From Eucalyptus grandis (taxonomy: Eukaryota; Streptophyta; Magnoliopsida; Myrtales; Myrtaceae): DNA of 64,000 bases. Both the position numbers and the translations under genes were made by a program. The stretch is from assembly GCF_016545825.1 (NCBI RefSeq), contig NC_052612.1, positions 43,259,738 through 43,323,737 of the forward strand, written 5' to 3'. Below are positions 10,588 through 23,789 of the stretch, in pieces. The notes beneath the pieces were generated by a model that was given only the letters and a program-made list of their open reading frames with translations, searched no databases and had not been told where the DNA came from. Positions within the stretch are counted from its first letter, which is position 1, and every line of letters starts with the position of its first letter.

Positions 10588-13500
10588 ATGAAGCGAGTGT
10601 TCGGCGTCAAGAAGGACAAGGAACCCCCTCCCACCGTTCAAGATGCCTCCGATCGGGTACAATTCATCGCGTTTTTTTTTAGGCCCCATCTGGATTTGAC
10701 TGCTGTAGTTGACGCGGCTTGATTGGGGTGCTTGTTGTGGAGAGTTCGAGGAGCAACCCCCCGATTGATGCATAAAAGGGTCAACTTTTGGAAAAGGGTT
10801 CGACCTCCCCATATCTAATTGGGGGGTGGGGGGATGCAAAATTAGATTTTGAGAATAGGGTTGTCTGTCGAATTCCGCTGGAAGACGTGGGTGTTCATGA
10901 ATTTGATATTTTGATGATTACTTAATCTGGTTGTCTCTCTGCGCGTCTTTGTCTCTGTGTGCGTGTGTTTGGAACTTTTGTTATCGTGTTCTTTTTTTTC
11001 TTTTTTTTTTGGTTGAGATTAGCCCCATTTCATTAGGCTGGCCGCCTTATTCCAAGGGTTGATGCTGAATTATTTGTGTCTCTGCTCAGATTACCAAGAG
11101 GGGTGACACAGTGGATGAGAAGATCAAGAAGCTAGATGCTGAGCTTAGCCGATACAAGGAACAGATAAGAAAGACTCGGCCTGGTCCTGCTCAAGAAGCT
11201 GTGAAAGCTCGTGCAATGCGGGTCCTCAAGCAAAAGAGAATGTAAGTTGTTTAACGGATCATTTACTGTATCTAACTTGTAAAGAAAATTTTCTTTTTCG
11301 AAAAAATAAATCATGAGATGAGATGGTAATCATACTACAGCATTGTGTTCATAATCTTAACTTTCTTATCAGTATCTGTGGTTAAATTTAGAAAATCTCT
11401 TGCCATTATTCTATACGAATTGTTTTGAGGGTTGTCTCCAAGTTGAGTTTGCATGTCTGATACATGACAATCAGTTTGTGATTAAAGAAGACTGTCTTGT
11501 ATGATGAGGAATGACTGTTTTGCTTGTGATTTTTTATTTTAGGGAAAATGATATTATCATAATGAATGGTTTGGGTTGTCCATATAATGATTTTTTTATC
11601 CTCACATGTCCTGGATCTTGTTATGGAAACAGGTATGAAGGACAACGTGATATGTTGTACAATCAGACATTCAACCTTGATCAAGTTGCATTTGCTGCGG
11701 AGGGTGTCAAAGACGCTCAGCAGACTGTATGTTTTAGAAAGCTTTTTCCTCGATTTAATATTTCAATCTCTATTTCCTAAACAAGTAATATGGCAACACT
11801 AGGAATATACCAGCAATGGACTTCATTTTTGTCTTTCATACAATACATCCACTTCTTTTCCCCTTTTTGTGGTTGTTGCTTCAATTGCCTTTACTCTTCT
11901 TTTACAAGGGACTAGAGTTTAGTCTTTATGGTGGTCTTGATCTTTTAAGTTGTATTTACATATACTCCCCTCCTCTCCTTTGGCAAAGCATATCCAAACT
12001 GTGACCTTTGTATGTATAGGTTGGTAATTCATTATGATTTATACAGCTGATTGAATATTGTTGCCTTGCTGGCAAGAATTGCATATCCAAACAATGTCCT
12101 TTTGCAGTCAAAGCTCATCCTCTTTTTTTTTCTTTTTTTTTTAAATCCTTTGAAAGCTCTGTATATTTATCTTCTCATATTTGCTGTACAGTAGCAGCTA
12201 CAGAGGATGCTACCATCCAAATATGAAGTATTTCAAAGTTATGGCAGGATTTTTTAGGTCATTTATATGGTGCTAATTAAAGTTCTAATTGTATGTACTA
12301 TTGGTACAAGGTGTTTGTTTATCCTGTAATCTGTAGTCTATAGCATGCAGAAATTGGCTGAAAGATTAAACCACAACCTTTCATCTAATTTCAGTTAATC
12401 TGCTGCTAATGCAGCATGGTTCAGCAAAACTATAATTTATGCTTGTTTATTGGTACATATCATTATTTCCTAGAACTAGAAGTGTTGTGATTATAGGAGA
12501 TAATGAATTGGACCATGTGAATTAATTTAAGTTCTAGACTGCTTTGTTCCATTATGTGTAGTTATGGGTGCTTCTGTCAATTTCTATAACCTGATGTTGT
12601 AAAATAATTGATTATGGGGTTTATTTATTGGTCTAACATATCCTTTTGCTTTATCTTACACCAGATGACAGCTTTGAAATCTGCCAACAAGGAATTGAAA
12701 GGCATGATGAAAACTGTGAAGATTCAGGATATAGATGTATGTTAATCACCAAAGATTTCCCTTTTAATTTCTTTTAGATCTACCATTTCTAATCATGCCA
12801 CTCTTTCATGCAGAGCTTGCAAGATGAGATGATGGACCTGATGGACGTAAGCAATGAGATTCAAGAGACCTTGGGTAGAAGCTACAATGTTCCCGATGAT
12901 ATTGACGAGGATGATCTCCTGGATGGTAAGAAATTGCAGAATCCATTTTCAGTGTCTTCATGCAAGGAGAAATCATGACTACCACCTAGGCTGTTTGACA
13001 GAAAGCACCTTTTTAAGCTAGTTTAGCATGGGGAGTGAGAAGGTAATCTTGTTTAAGAGTTAAGACTTGGATCCGAGTGAAGGTAGACCACTGTAAAAAC
13101 AAACACTCATTCCCAGAGGTACTCTGTCCACTGTACCTGCTAGATACATGGATGTGGTTCTTCATCCGATTTTATTTTCAGTAGAAAAGAGGCATCGAAC
13201 AAGTTTTATTGTATGTATTACATATTGTCAAGGTGCATCCATTTTGCTTTCTAATGGAAACAAATGTAACAAATTATGACGAGATAAATAGATGATCTTA
13301 GTTCAGCATGCCAGCATCATACTTGCTAATTTTGCAATGCAGAGCTTGACGCTTTGGAAGCAGACATGGGAATGGAATCAGAAGTTGGAGTTCCTTCTTA
13401 TCTGCAACCTGATAAGGAATCTGATGTAGAAGAGCTAAACTTGCCTTCAGCACCAACAGGACATGCAGTACCAGCTGGCAGAACCAATGCCCAGGTAAAA

Positions 13501-14186
13501 TTCATATGGCTTGTTTTGAATGTTCATTACCAATGGTCCATTAATTAACTGTCCTACAACTGCAGTAAAATGTACATATGCTCATACTAAATGTACTGAA
13601 AATGCACAAACTAGCAGTTTCCTTCCCCCTCCCTTTCTCTGATTTTGTGAATGGTTGGTGCACCCTGATTTCCTTTGCCTTTGAAGCGGTACAGTTTAAG
13701 ATGCATATCTCCTGTCTTGTTTGTCAAATCTGGATTGAAGTCCTTTCTTCCTGATGCGATTGCTCCATAGATCCTCTAATAAGTCACTTGAGTACTTTTC
13801 CCTCAGTAGAATGCTTCATCGTTCTCATAGTCCACTTAAACGCCTCTAGGCATTTATACTTTTATTTAGCACTAGTGGGATTATATGTCGTAGTTTATGC
13901 TTCCCTTTGCATATCTCTCTATGGTGAGGTAGCAGACCTCCACAAATAATGGTTTTGTGCCTCTAATTTCGATGTATTGTTCTAATATACATATGCATAT
14001 ATGCACATGGTATTTTTTCCGATGCACACTTCAAGCATCCACTATTTGGCACTGAACGTTCTCTCTTCTTATGAAAATTAGTATTCCCCATCTCATCTTC
14101 TTACTACTTTCCTTTGAATTTATGCTGAACAGGCTGACGACGAACTGGGCTTACCTGCTGTTCCTCATTCTTCGATACGTAATTAA
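10588..14186 (+). CDS. VPS60: ESCRT-III subunit VPS60/CHMP5-like (SNF7 family), 7 exons
   Basis: Exons 10588-10656, 11090-11241, 11633-11726, 12665-12736, 12814-12925, 13343-13494 and 14133-14186 join in frame to 234 residues, matching the family length. The start MKRVFGVKK is basic, as in SNF7 proteins that bind acidic membranes. Two helical stretches follow (about 24-100, KRGDTVDEKIKKLDAEL onward), then an acidic C-terminal half with DDIDEDDLLDELDALEAD. The protein would act on endosomes in sorting ubiquitinated cargo into multivesicular bodies, with VPS60 recruiting LIP5 and VPS4; this role is from the family. All introns are GT-AG. A Site II cluster upstream fits constitutive expression. 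Arabidopsis has two VPS60 genes; I cannot say which this matches. Confidence 0.93.
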
Positions 14187-15670
14187 AGATTCCTCATGCT
14201 GTCTGTGCAACTTGCTGTACGGACATACCCTCTTTGTAAACATGTTGTGCAGTTTGTTATTTTGATTTTTCTCCCAGGCAACATTCCTTTTGGATAGGGA
14301 CACTAGCATCCATGATGTTCTGCACGATGGGGTGGTCCAGATAGTGGTGGAATTTGTTGGTTAAATCGCGGGTATGAAAGGGCAAGTGCTAGCTTGTAAT
14401 GGGATGATTTCTTTTGTTCGTTCTGCTTATGCATCGATTTGTTTCAGTGTAATGCTGCTGCAACTTTCGCATAAACTGGCAAATGCATCCCGACTCACTT
14501 TGTGCTAAGAGGAGATAAACCTGAACTCACGTCAATAACACAACTTCAATTTTGACGTCTTCACATATAAATCATGTTCGTGGATCGATCTTGTTGTGCC
14601 TTCTTGCACTTTTGATTGATCTACTTTGCATTAAGGCGTGTGATGGAATGGGCAGAGCACCAAAAAAGGACAAATAGCTTCGAAAAAGATCAAATGCTTA
14701 TTGAAGTTGGAAGGGTTTCGAATTCAAGTATAAATATCTTACTATGTTATGCACGGGGCTGTAGCAAAATATCACAATCTGTTCATGAAGTTTTTAATTT
14801 TTCGATTTTTGCATTGCTGTTTTCTCAAGTTATTTTCCTTATATGGGGAGGCATGGATTAGTCATAAAAGTATTCGATGACATATTACTATGAAAACATC
14901 ATACTGCAGAAATGATTTGGCGATAACCGTTGGAGTAAATGATAACTTATTTGATGAATTTGGTGTTGCGAAGTCAAGTGTTGATGTCCAAGTAAATTGC
15001 ATATGAATCATGACGGATTTACACATCACTCCTCCATCACATAGCTGCTGTTGCTATTTCGAACATTTTCCTGAGACTTTAGATCTATGTTCGATATATC
15101 TTACTTATTCACCAAAATTTTGAACGTTTATTTATGGAAAATCTTTTGTTCGAGTTTTAAAAGCGAAGGAAACTTTTAAACTTGAATTTGGAAAAGACAG
15201 GCTCCTCTCATTAAATGGAATGCATTAGAATTTCCAGAAGGCCGTTTTAGCATAGACATTAGATTAGGTGTCGTTCAAAAGCATAATAGCAAAATGAACA
15301 TTAGCAGGCCTCCTTCCCTTTATTTGGACCACTTTCACACCAGAAAAGCATTCATCAACAACAACTCCAAACTTCAAACTGCCCTCTTCTTTTGCAGCAG
15401 GCAAAAGAAAGCAGGAACTTCCGACAGCAAGCCCATATTTGCACCGTGTTTACCGCAACCTAAGGTGTCGACCCAATTCGTCACTCAAAATCGAGGTCTT
15501 TCACCAGATTTACAGTAGCCCATTTAAAGGAGATACTGAGCCAAGAGACGCCTACAGATCTGACATTTTCTTTTTTCTGTTTATGCACTTCAGTGCAACA
15601 AAAGACCCAATGCCGAGTGCAAATTGCACATTAACGCCAAGGTTTTCAAGATTATCTGGACATCAGATCT
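14187..15670. other. Convergent 3' flanks of VPS60-like and bZIP genes
   Basis: About 1.5 kb between two convergent stop codons. The left 400 bp is likely the VPS60-like 3' UTR and the right 400 bp the bZIP 3' UTR. The middle is AT-rich, with no repeat or gene recognised. Confidence 0.55.
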
Positions 15671-18600
15671 TCAGTTAAGATTGAGTTTTTCGATACCTAA
15701 TGACTGCCAAGCAGATTCTGAAATAGCAGCACCAGCACCAGCAGCAGGACTTGCCTCAAAATGATTCCTGAACCCGCTGTTTGGTGAACTTGCAAGACCT
15801 AATTTCAGTTTCCCATATTCTTTCTTCATGGACTGATATTGCCCTGTTAAAAGAAAAATTAACTCTATTAAAAAGTGGGGACCGGTAAAGGGTTAACAAA
15901 GTTGGTCAGTAATTATACACGATCCTCATGATACCTTCAATGCAATCTAAGCCCACTACATAATGGTTCCCCTTATTGTGGCGTTGCTTTTAGAATGGAA
16001 CAAATGCCAAATTGCTAAGAAGTCTAATCTCAAGAATATATATCAGCCACAGATTCTCAGACATACAGGTGACAAGACGACACACAACCCAAAGAATTTC
16101 TCATGGTACTGCACGAGAGTATAGTTATACCCTCTAGTGGACATAGGTAAATCCCTTCTAATCACACGGAAAGAGGAAAAGAAACCCAAGAATAACGCAG
16201 GACAATAATATGGGAGCATCTATTTCAAGTCTAAACAGGATGCATGAAAAACAATCATTATCATCATCGGAACTTAAGCGAAGACTCACCCTCCAAGAGT
16301 AACTTTTCCTGCTGCAGTCTGGCAATCTTTTGCTTCAAGCTGGCATTCTCCATGGTCAAAGCAGAACGGTGCTGAAGCAGAGAAGCAACTCTGACTGCTA
16401 ACTCTGATTCAAAAGCCTGTATATTGAGATCGAGCTCATTCTTTAGTTCTCATCTACATTTTGGATACAATCTTTGCTCTTGTGTAGACATCTTTAATCA
16501 AGAATGGATAAGTAATATGAAAATCAGAAATGACACAGACCTTAGAATGGGTGAATATATATCGCAGCAGGGGCATGCAGTAAATGAAAATTACAATTTC
16601 AGAATGAACTATTTGCTCTGGATAGAGACGTAAGTTTTAGATCCTAGATCTTCCTCACAGAAAAATATATGGAAATTTGGACAGCATTTACTTGATTAAT
16701 AGCAGTTTGAGCACCACATTTTCTATGGGGTTCTAAGGCTTGACCAGTTGAATGGTGGACTATCAACGTGCTCCCCACCAAAGATGGCTTCTTAGCAGCA
16801 GTGTGGGAGAATCGTTAATGATGCTATTCTAGATGAAATACACATTTGATGACATGGGTAGCCCCATACTTATGCCAAGGGGTACATTAGCGACTTTAAA
16901 TGCATAAGTATCAAAAATCATCTCTGTAATCTTTTTTTCTTTTTTGGGTCAATTTGGGTCAATACTATATAGATATTGAGTTTTTAATTACACCAAGCAT
17001 CATCAGTAATAAAAGAACGTCTTGTCACTAGTTGCAAGCAGGCAACAACGTTAAAGGCTATATAGCAAATTAGGTTACAGAATAAGACAAGGAGATGAAC
17101 ATGAAGACTCTTTTTTTCACGTGGCGGGGGGCGGGGACAACTGAACCGAATGGAACTATTCAGTAAGCAGAAGCAACAAAACTTTTGTATGGGGAAAATG
17201 ACGAACTTTCATGTGACTTGATCTGTCAAAACTGCATATCATATGTTATTTCCAGCTTCAAAATGATGAATTGCCTCTTCTTCTTCAATTAATTACAAGG
17301 AAGTTCTTGTAGTTTGCAGTTTGTTAGTCTAGAAACGCTGAAGCTTCTTCTATAACTGTTCAAGACAACCACCTGTTTTCGGAGTCAATGAGTCAAAAAG
17401 TCTTGACCAAGAGGTTTCCATCTTTCCTACCATAATTAAGGCAAATGGTTTGCTCTGCATGTCTACATGAAAGATGCATGGTCCATGCTGAGCATTTGCT
17501 TGCTACAAATTATGGCACTCATAAAATGGGAAAAGCTAGATGTGATTGGGGGTGTGTCTCTATATGGATTTCTTATTTTTCTGTATTCACTGTTGACCAG
17601 AATACATGACTATGTTGCCACAAAATCGAGAAGCTCTAAGCCTCTAACCTGGAAAATATTGACTGTTTTCTCCAGTTCAGCAATATACTGAAGTCTACGT
17701 ACCCTCGAACGCTGTCCTGAATGCCTGTAGAAAAACCAAAATAAGTAATTCCTATGTCTCCTGTCGCATGAACTAGAAAGGAAGACAAAGCGACCTGTTT
17801 GTAGTATTCATATTCACATCATGGCTTTGCACCAAAACATGGAAGAAGCATTTACATTGTGACAGAGGCTACTTCAGCAATGAGCAATCATCCTTCTCTG
17901 GATATAACTATTCCCAAAATGAGAGTAGGTGTTCCAATCACAGGAAATCGGTGCTTATATGATACGATCTATAGTAGATTAAAAAAAAAAATACAAACTT
18001 CACAAGAACTGGAGTGTAGTATAACTCTACTTTTTATAATCTCATGGTTGGTTACGATGAAGTGGAAAAGCCATCCAAAAATTATGCAAAACAAAATAAA
18101 ACAACGCAGTGGACACAAGGTCTTTGTCCAGCCATGCTGCATAGGTCGCATCTCAACAAACGCATAAAGAATGATGCCCTTGAAAAGTCACTTGATAAGA
18201 ACATAATTGTTCACCCAAGAAAATTTTAGATCAGTCAAGAATATCTATAGGTCTATGTGCACCTTAAGGGAAGACAGTGTCACAGCCCTGCTGCTAGTTT
18301 ATGGTTAATAGGTCCAATACAACATGTGCATAGGAAACCATTTTCAGAAGGCCAGGATATAATATCTTATCATAGTCAACAAAAGAGGTTGCTATGTATC
18401 TAATAAACTTCGAGCACTCTTAGCATGACACTGCCAAAGAAGCTTCAAGATTCGAAAGAATGCTCAACTTGCTGTCACAAACAATGGATATGCAAGCTCA
18501 GCACATTCATATTCCATTATTCATAGTAACAACTGCACAAGTAATTAAAAATGGAGACAACTGTTGTCCTAACTAGATCAGCTTTCAATTTCCACACAAT

Positions 18601-19583
18601 TATTAAAATCCTAGAAAAATCAGATGCACTTGAAAATACGCAAGAGCGTCCTTAAATAAATTCATAATTCTCCTCATTGAAGTGCCTTGACATACTTTAT
18701 TAATATACTCTCTTGGAAGAAATTAATGTACTTTAGCTCAAGAAAGCACTTAGCTAAAGAATAAAAACCACGCATACTAAGCCCGTGAACATATGGCTGG
18801 AGAATTTAAGGAATTTTGGCTGAGCTTTTCCATTGACTACATATGCAAACATCAGGGATATATAAATTTGCAGATGCAGCTGACAAAAATGAGGAATCCG
18901 GAATTCTAGAGCATGAAAGAATGTAAAAAAGATAACAGACTTATCAATCACCAAGGATGTTTAGAAGCTAATATAGAGTAATTAGATATAGCTAAAATTG
19001 CTACCTGAATATATGAAGACACTGCTTACCGTTTCACTGCCTTTGTCTCAGCATCACCAGTTGAAAAACAGTTATCACCGTTCGTATCTGAGTTGACCAT
19101 TCCAGAAATGCATAGACTGCCATCTAGGAACTGCAGGGAAGTCTGTGAAATATATTCCGACAATGCTGAAACTACGCCACTGTCCGGTAATGCTGGGTTG
19201 GCTTTTTGACGCGGAGAATTAGGACCATAAATGCAATCCAAGTCCAACCTGCCTGAAGCTTCCCTTTCATCTCTGGCCTGCTTTGCACTATGGGGTTTGA
19301 TTGCTGGTAATGAGTCCGATAGGCCATCTAAAAGAGTAAATGAATCACTAGCCGATCTCCGATGGATGACTCCCTTGTAACTTGAGTTTGGATCGTCCAG
19401 CAAATCCTCAAGCCATGCCGGCTGCTCCTCCAAAATGGCACTCTGAGAGGGAGATTTTTTATGCCGTGGAAAGACATTACTGTGGTATGTGTTTGCAGGT
19501 GGAGAGATGGCGTCGTGAATCGGCCGAGAAACAGGCTTTCTTTGAAATGGGCAGCGGGGTGGGAGTTGAGCTTGCCTCGACAT
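15671..19583 (-). CDS. Atypical bZIP transcription factor (At4g06598/At1g58110-like), 4 exons
   Basis: Minus-strand exons 19583-19030, 17724-17649, 16416-16290 and 15843-15671 join in frame to 309 residues. Residues 52-62 ([11 protein letters not shown]) and 74-82 (HRRSASDSF) are conserved N-terminal motifs of this bZIP subgroup; the second looks like a phosphorylation or 14-3-3 site. The basic region begins at the exon 1-2 junction ([20 protein letters not shown], about 184-203), followed by a leucine-zipper helix through exon 3 (about 211-253, [18 protein letters not shown]). The canonical basic-region asparagine is absent: Lys stands at that place. I chose the ATG at 19583; the frame opens slightly upstream but with no other ATG. 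A nuclear regulator is inferred; targets cannot be told from sequence. Confidence 0.88.
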
Positions 19584-20760
19584 GGTGACGTGAATCAAAG
19601 GGAATCCATAAGCTCTTCATATAAATCTATCGTTAAATTCTCTCTCAATGCTCTCTTTTATGAAAGCGAAAGAGCACATCATGTTCACCTGCACCAGCAT
19701 CCCACAAAGAAAGTTTTGAATTGAGAGAACTTTGAGGAGGAAAAGGACACCTGGAATCTGTGAGTAGAGAAATACTTAAACTTCACATGACGAATTCACA
19801 AACAAAAGTAGACATCAAATTTTTCTCTGTTACATGTCACGCAGATAGAGACCTTCTAGCTTCTGTACAAATCCATGACTTTACACAAAAACTGTCAAAT
19901 GAAATAACTCATTGAATTTGGCAAAACTTCCCTAGGAACAGAATCCTCATTTGTAATTCTTCCCTCCAATTGGCCACACCCCAAAAAAAAAAAAAAAAAA
20001 AAAAAACAAAAGAAAGAAAGAAAGAAACAGAGAGAGCTTGAACACTGTTAATTGGGAAGAAGCACCATCTTAAACACGAATTCTCTCTTCCCTCTTTCTT
20101 GCAATCAAACAACTACTAACATATGTTCACAGGGGAAGATAAAGATCGCAGCTTCATGGAAGGTAAATACAAAGGAGCAACCTTTTAATAGTTGATACCT
20201 TACAAATTGGAAAACAATGTGCATGCGACACTCAACCAAACCAAACCGCATGACAAATAGGACTGTAGAAAAAAAAAAAAAAAAAAAGAAACAATGCAAC
20301 AGTGACACCACGGAGCATTCAAATACGTTCCACGCAAAAACCATTGAGCAGAAAGAAATCTTCAGGGGCAACAAAAGAAAAAAAAAAGGAAGATTAAAGA
20401 CACGCTCACATGGTTCGATTGGAGGAGAACAGAGAAACTCATTTGGCAAGGAGAAGCGCTTCAATCGTGGTCTCTCCGAACAAGAAAACGAAAACCCACC
20501 AGCAAGATTGAATCTTTCTCGAAAGGGAAACCGAAACGCATCCAAAGGCTGTAGCTTGTAGCCGGGAAAGTTCTAGCTCACCTACTGTTTCCTCCGAATA
20601 TATCGCCTCCCCCAACACAAGAACAGAGTGATGGTTGAGTGAAGAATGGTTAATACGAGCCGCTCGTTCCAGAAAACTTAAAAGCAACAAAAGAAAAACA
20701 AGAAAAGGAAAGAAAGCTAGAGCCGAGTAGTTTTTAGTGAGTCATTCATTCCAATTGTGC
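19584..20760 (-). other. Probable 5' leader and promoter of the bZIP gene
   Basis: Noncoding sequence upstream of the bZIP ATG. A donor-like AG|GTGAGC near 20577 and an acceptor-like TTCCAG| near 19755 (both minus strand) would allow a leader intron of about 0.8 kb; this is only a possibility. Long A runs occur at about 19983-20006 and 20270-20287. Confidence 0.35.
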
Positions 20761-20780
20761 AGAGAGAGAGAGAGAGAGAG
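20761..20780. repeat. GA microsatellite
   Basis: A run of ten AG/GA dinucleotides just upstream of the inferred bZIP leader. Confidence 0.9.
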
Positions 20781-23127
20781 GGACAGAGGGACTGAGAGAG
20801 ATGCTGGAAGACAGCAGGAAAGGGAGCGTACGAAAGCGTGGGTCCCAGAGAGAGGAGGGTCAGGTCAGCCATCACTTTTCGGCTGCCTTGCAACCTCAGG
20901 CCTGAAAGACTCCCTTTTGTATATCAGTGGTAAATTTCCATTTCTCTGCTTTTGTTGTCCCGACTTCCCCTGTGGAATGTGTTTAGCATCAACGTCTCCT
21001 TTGGAATCTCCGTCATCTTCATCCTAATATTAGCTTTGTTTCTAAGTAACCAAGACAAGTGATCGATGATGATGAGGATTGGAAAACTTGAGCAAGCAGG
21101 GTTTCTTTCATTGAAATGTCAATGGAAGTGCCTAATTTTTTGGTGGCTACATGCAAGAAATTATCTCAATGACACCATATATTATGTTTTCTTTTATTGA
21201 AGTAATATGTGATGTAAGTATATACTCTAATGAATAATCATTTCAATGCTCAAGAGTCTTGAGGTGATTTATTTAAGTGTTTTGTTTTATACTTTCGTCG
21301 TAGAATTTTAGGTTCACCTCACTCTTAACTTTTACATTTATTCTAAGAGCTTGAAATTTGGTATTTATTTTAAATATTAAGCACCTTAAACCTTTTTTAA
21401 AATTCTTCACCTTTAAAGTTATTCGGAATCAAGTTAGATTACGCGACCCTTAAAGCTGTTTGAAGTCAAGTTAAATTTACTCATATGCTTTTTATTAAGA
21501 AAGAAAAGGCAGCTAAAAGGTTACTTCTGTTCAAAGATAAAGAACCAAATCATAACATTATTATTAATCAGATTTTTCCTCATCATACCCACAATCTTTT
21601 AATCAGGCTTCTGATCGAAGATTAGATATATTTTGTTGGGTAATTGATAGATAGGGTTAAGCTAAACCGTGGCCTTCCTGTTGCTTTGAAAGCTGAGTCC
21701 ATATAGGAATAATAAAAACCCAAAAAAGAAATATCTCCCTAAAGTGAATAAAGAAAAACCCTGTTGGGCTCATTTAGAAGATATTCCACTCAATGACCAA
21801 AAATGAAATAAAATAAAAAAAATAAAAAGAGAGAGATACTCCACTTTAAGCATGAAGAATCTTGGAGCCAATATAAAGATATTAACGTAGTGGGAATTAA
21901 AATTAGCCTCGCGCATGAGAGCAAAGCATCAACTTGCATGGAGGACCAGGGGACCACAATCATATAATATAAAGTAATATAAAATATATTTTATATTGTG
22001 TGTATATATATTCACATTAAAAAGGTATTTACACACCGCCTTTTGGAAAGAGAGACAGAGGGTCGAGTAAATTTCTTCAAAAGTTGATTTAGCTAGTTAT
22101 ATCAATCTTTAGCCTCAATTTAGTGGTGATAAAATGGATTCCTGTGTATGTTAATTAGAGATACAGCGGGAGTTCTACTCCCATATCATCAAATGCAAAT
22201 AATGTTTTATGCTCTTATCACCATGTGGTTAATGAACATTTCGAGACTTGAAATTTATATGAAAGCTAAGTTCTATGTTGTAAATTAAAAAGTATATTTT
22301 TTTTCTCTTTTTTTCGAAAATTACAAATTGGGTTCAATATCTCTAGTCTTCAAATGGATAACACCTTATTAATCAACAAAATTAGTGAAGATGGGAACCG
22401 CAAGTATGTTTGTATGTACACACATATTATTTATGAGTATTTAATTGAGGGTGAATTATTTGCAATATACGTATAGAGATATTATTTGATAAATCAGTAG
22501 TCATGGAATTTACGATTATGATATTAGTGAAGATGGTCTAACAAAGTGAGATATAAAGAAAAAAGAATTATATCCCTTGGTGGCTAAAAAAAATGTGATT
22601 AATATGGGAAATGGTATAGAATGTCCAAGACAAAGCTATCAGCTGTTGATATCTCAGTTTGTTTGATTGTCTATGTCGTTTAGTTATAGTGTTCCAATTT
22701 ATCATTGCTTTTGTGCATTTGTGTGTTTCTTGGTTGGTGAGTTAGCTGGTACAATTTGTCAAGTTTTAACATCTAGTTATGAACTTTAATTTGCGCTCGA
22801 ATCTTTTTATTTTTTGTACATTTTTTAAATGAAATGAAAATGGAAAAAAAAAAGGTGCTTCTTTGTTTGGGGTTCTATAGTGGCTCCATAAAGCAGGAAG
22901 GGATACTAAAAATGTTAATTTAATCAAATAGTTTTTGCCCCGGGGTGGGGGTGGGGGCGGGCGCGAAAGAGTCCTTTTAATCGCCTTTTTATTAATTAAA
23001 TGCATTAAAGGGGAGGAAGTGGGGATGAGTTCTATGCAATGTGCATGCATTCTTGACATTTCATATGAGCTTCAAATGATTTTTCAATGCCACTTTGATT
23101 AAGACAAAGCTTACCATGACCTCCCTC
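20781..23127. other. AT-rich intergenic DNA
   Basis: No supported gene. Contains a short TA-rich patch near 21965-22015 and a G-rich patch near 22940-22960. Reading frames here are short and carry no domain. Confidence 0.55.
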
Positions 23128-23130
23128 TAA

Positions 23131-23786
23131 GGGCCTGCATGTTTGTATTTCTTTTTCTTGTTCATGAACAGATTTTCTATTTTTTTATTCTCGGGAATAA
23201 AAATAAAAAACAAAAACACGTTTGTTTGCGTTTTTGTTCAAAACCTATTTTTTTGTTTCGAGAACAAAATTAGAACAAAAATAAGAAATAAAAAAATTGT
23301 TTTTGTTCAAAAACACTTTTGAAGAACAGAAAAGTTGTTTCTCTCTCATCTCTTTTCTTCTCTTTTTTTCTTCTTTTGTTTCTTTTTTTTCTTTGGCGCC
23401 GCCGCCTCAACTATGGCCGGCGGCGACCGCCGTCGAGGGTCGTTGAGGGCCAGCGAGGCCAAGCCTCACCGATGGCTGGGCGAGCTCAGCCTCGCCATGG
23501 CTGGGCGAGGTCGCTAACCTCACCAACCCTGGCCGCGTGTGACCTCGAACCAGCCAAAAGAAGAAAAAAAGAAGAAAAAAATTAAAAATTAAAAATTAAA
23601 TATTAAAAAAATAAAAGAAATAAAAATATATATATAAATTTACTAAGCGTATTTCTATTCATTTTTTATTCCGGGAACAAATTTACCAAACGCGTCTTTT
23701 CTAGTCAAAAATGGTTCCCCGAAACAAATAGTTTTTCTATTTTTGTTCCCCAACAATTTTTGAACAAAACATAAACAAACACGCCC
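23131..23786. mobile_element. PIF/Harbinger-like MITE with a GC-rich core
   Basis: A 656-bp element with imperfect terminal inverted repeats (left GGGCCTGCATGTTTGT, right reverse-complement GGGCGTGTTTGTTTAT) and TAA on both sides (23128-23130 and 23787-23789), the 3-bp target duplication usual for PIF/Harbinger. Inner arms are also inverted (GAACAAAA and GGGAACAA words). A GC-rich tract at about 23395-23530 sits in the middle of AT-rich arms. It contains repeated CTGGGCGAG/CTCGCC words and no convincing protein. No transposase is present, so it is non-autonomous. Confidence 0.65.
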
Positions 23787-23789
23787 TAA

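Noticed and set aside
10128..10634. A 168-codon minus-strand frame at the VPS60-like 5' end
   Set aside because: It is antisense to the leader and first exon, has no domain, and covers the Site II promoter cluster.
23319..23585. Arg/Gly-rich frame in the GC-rich core of the MITE
   Set aside because: The frame spans low-complexity sequence inside a non-autonomous transposon. There is no domain, and similar GC-rich cores occur in other foldbacks.
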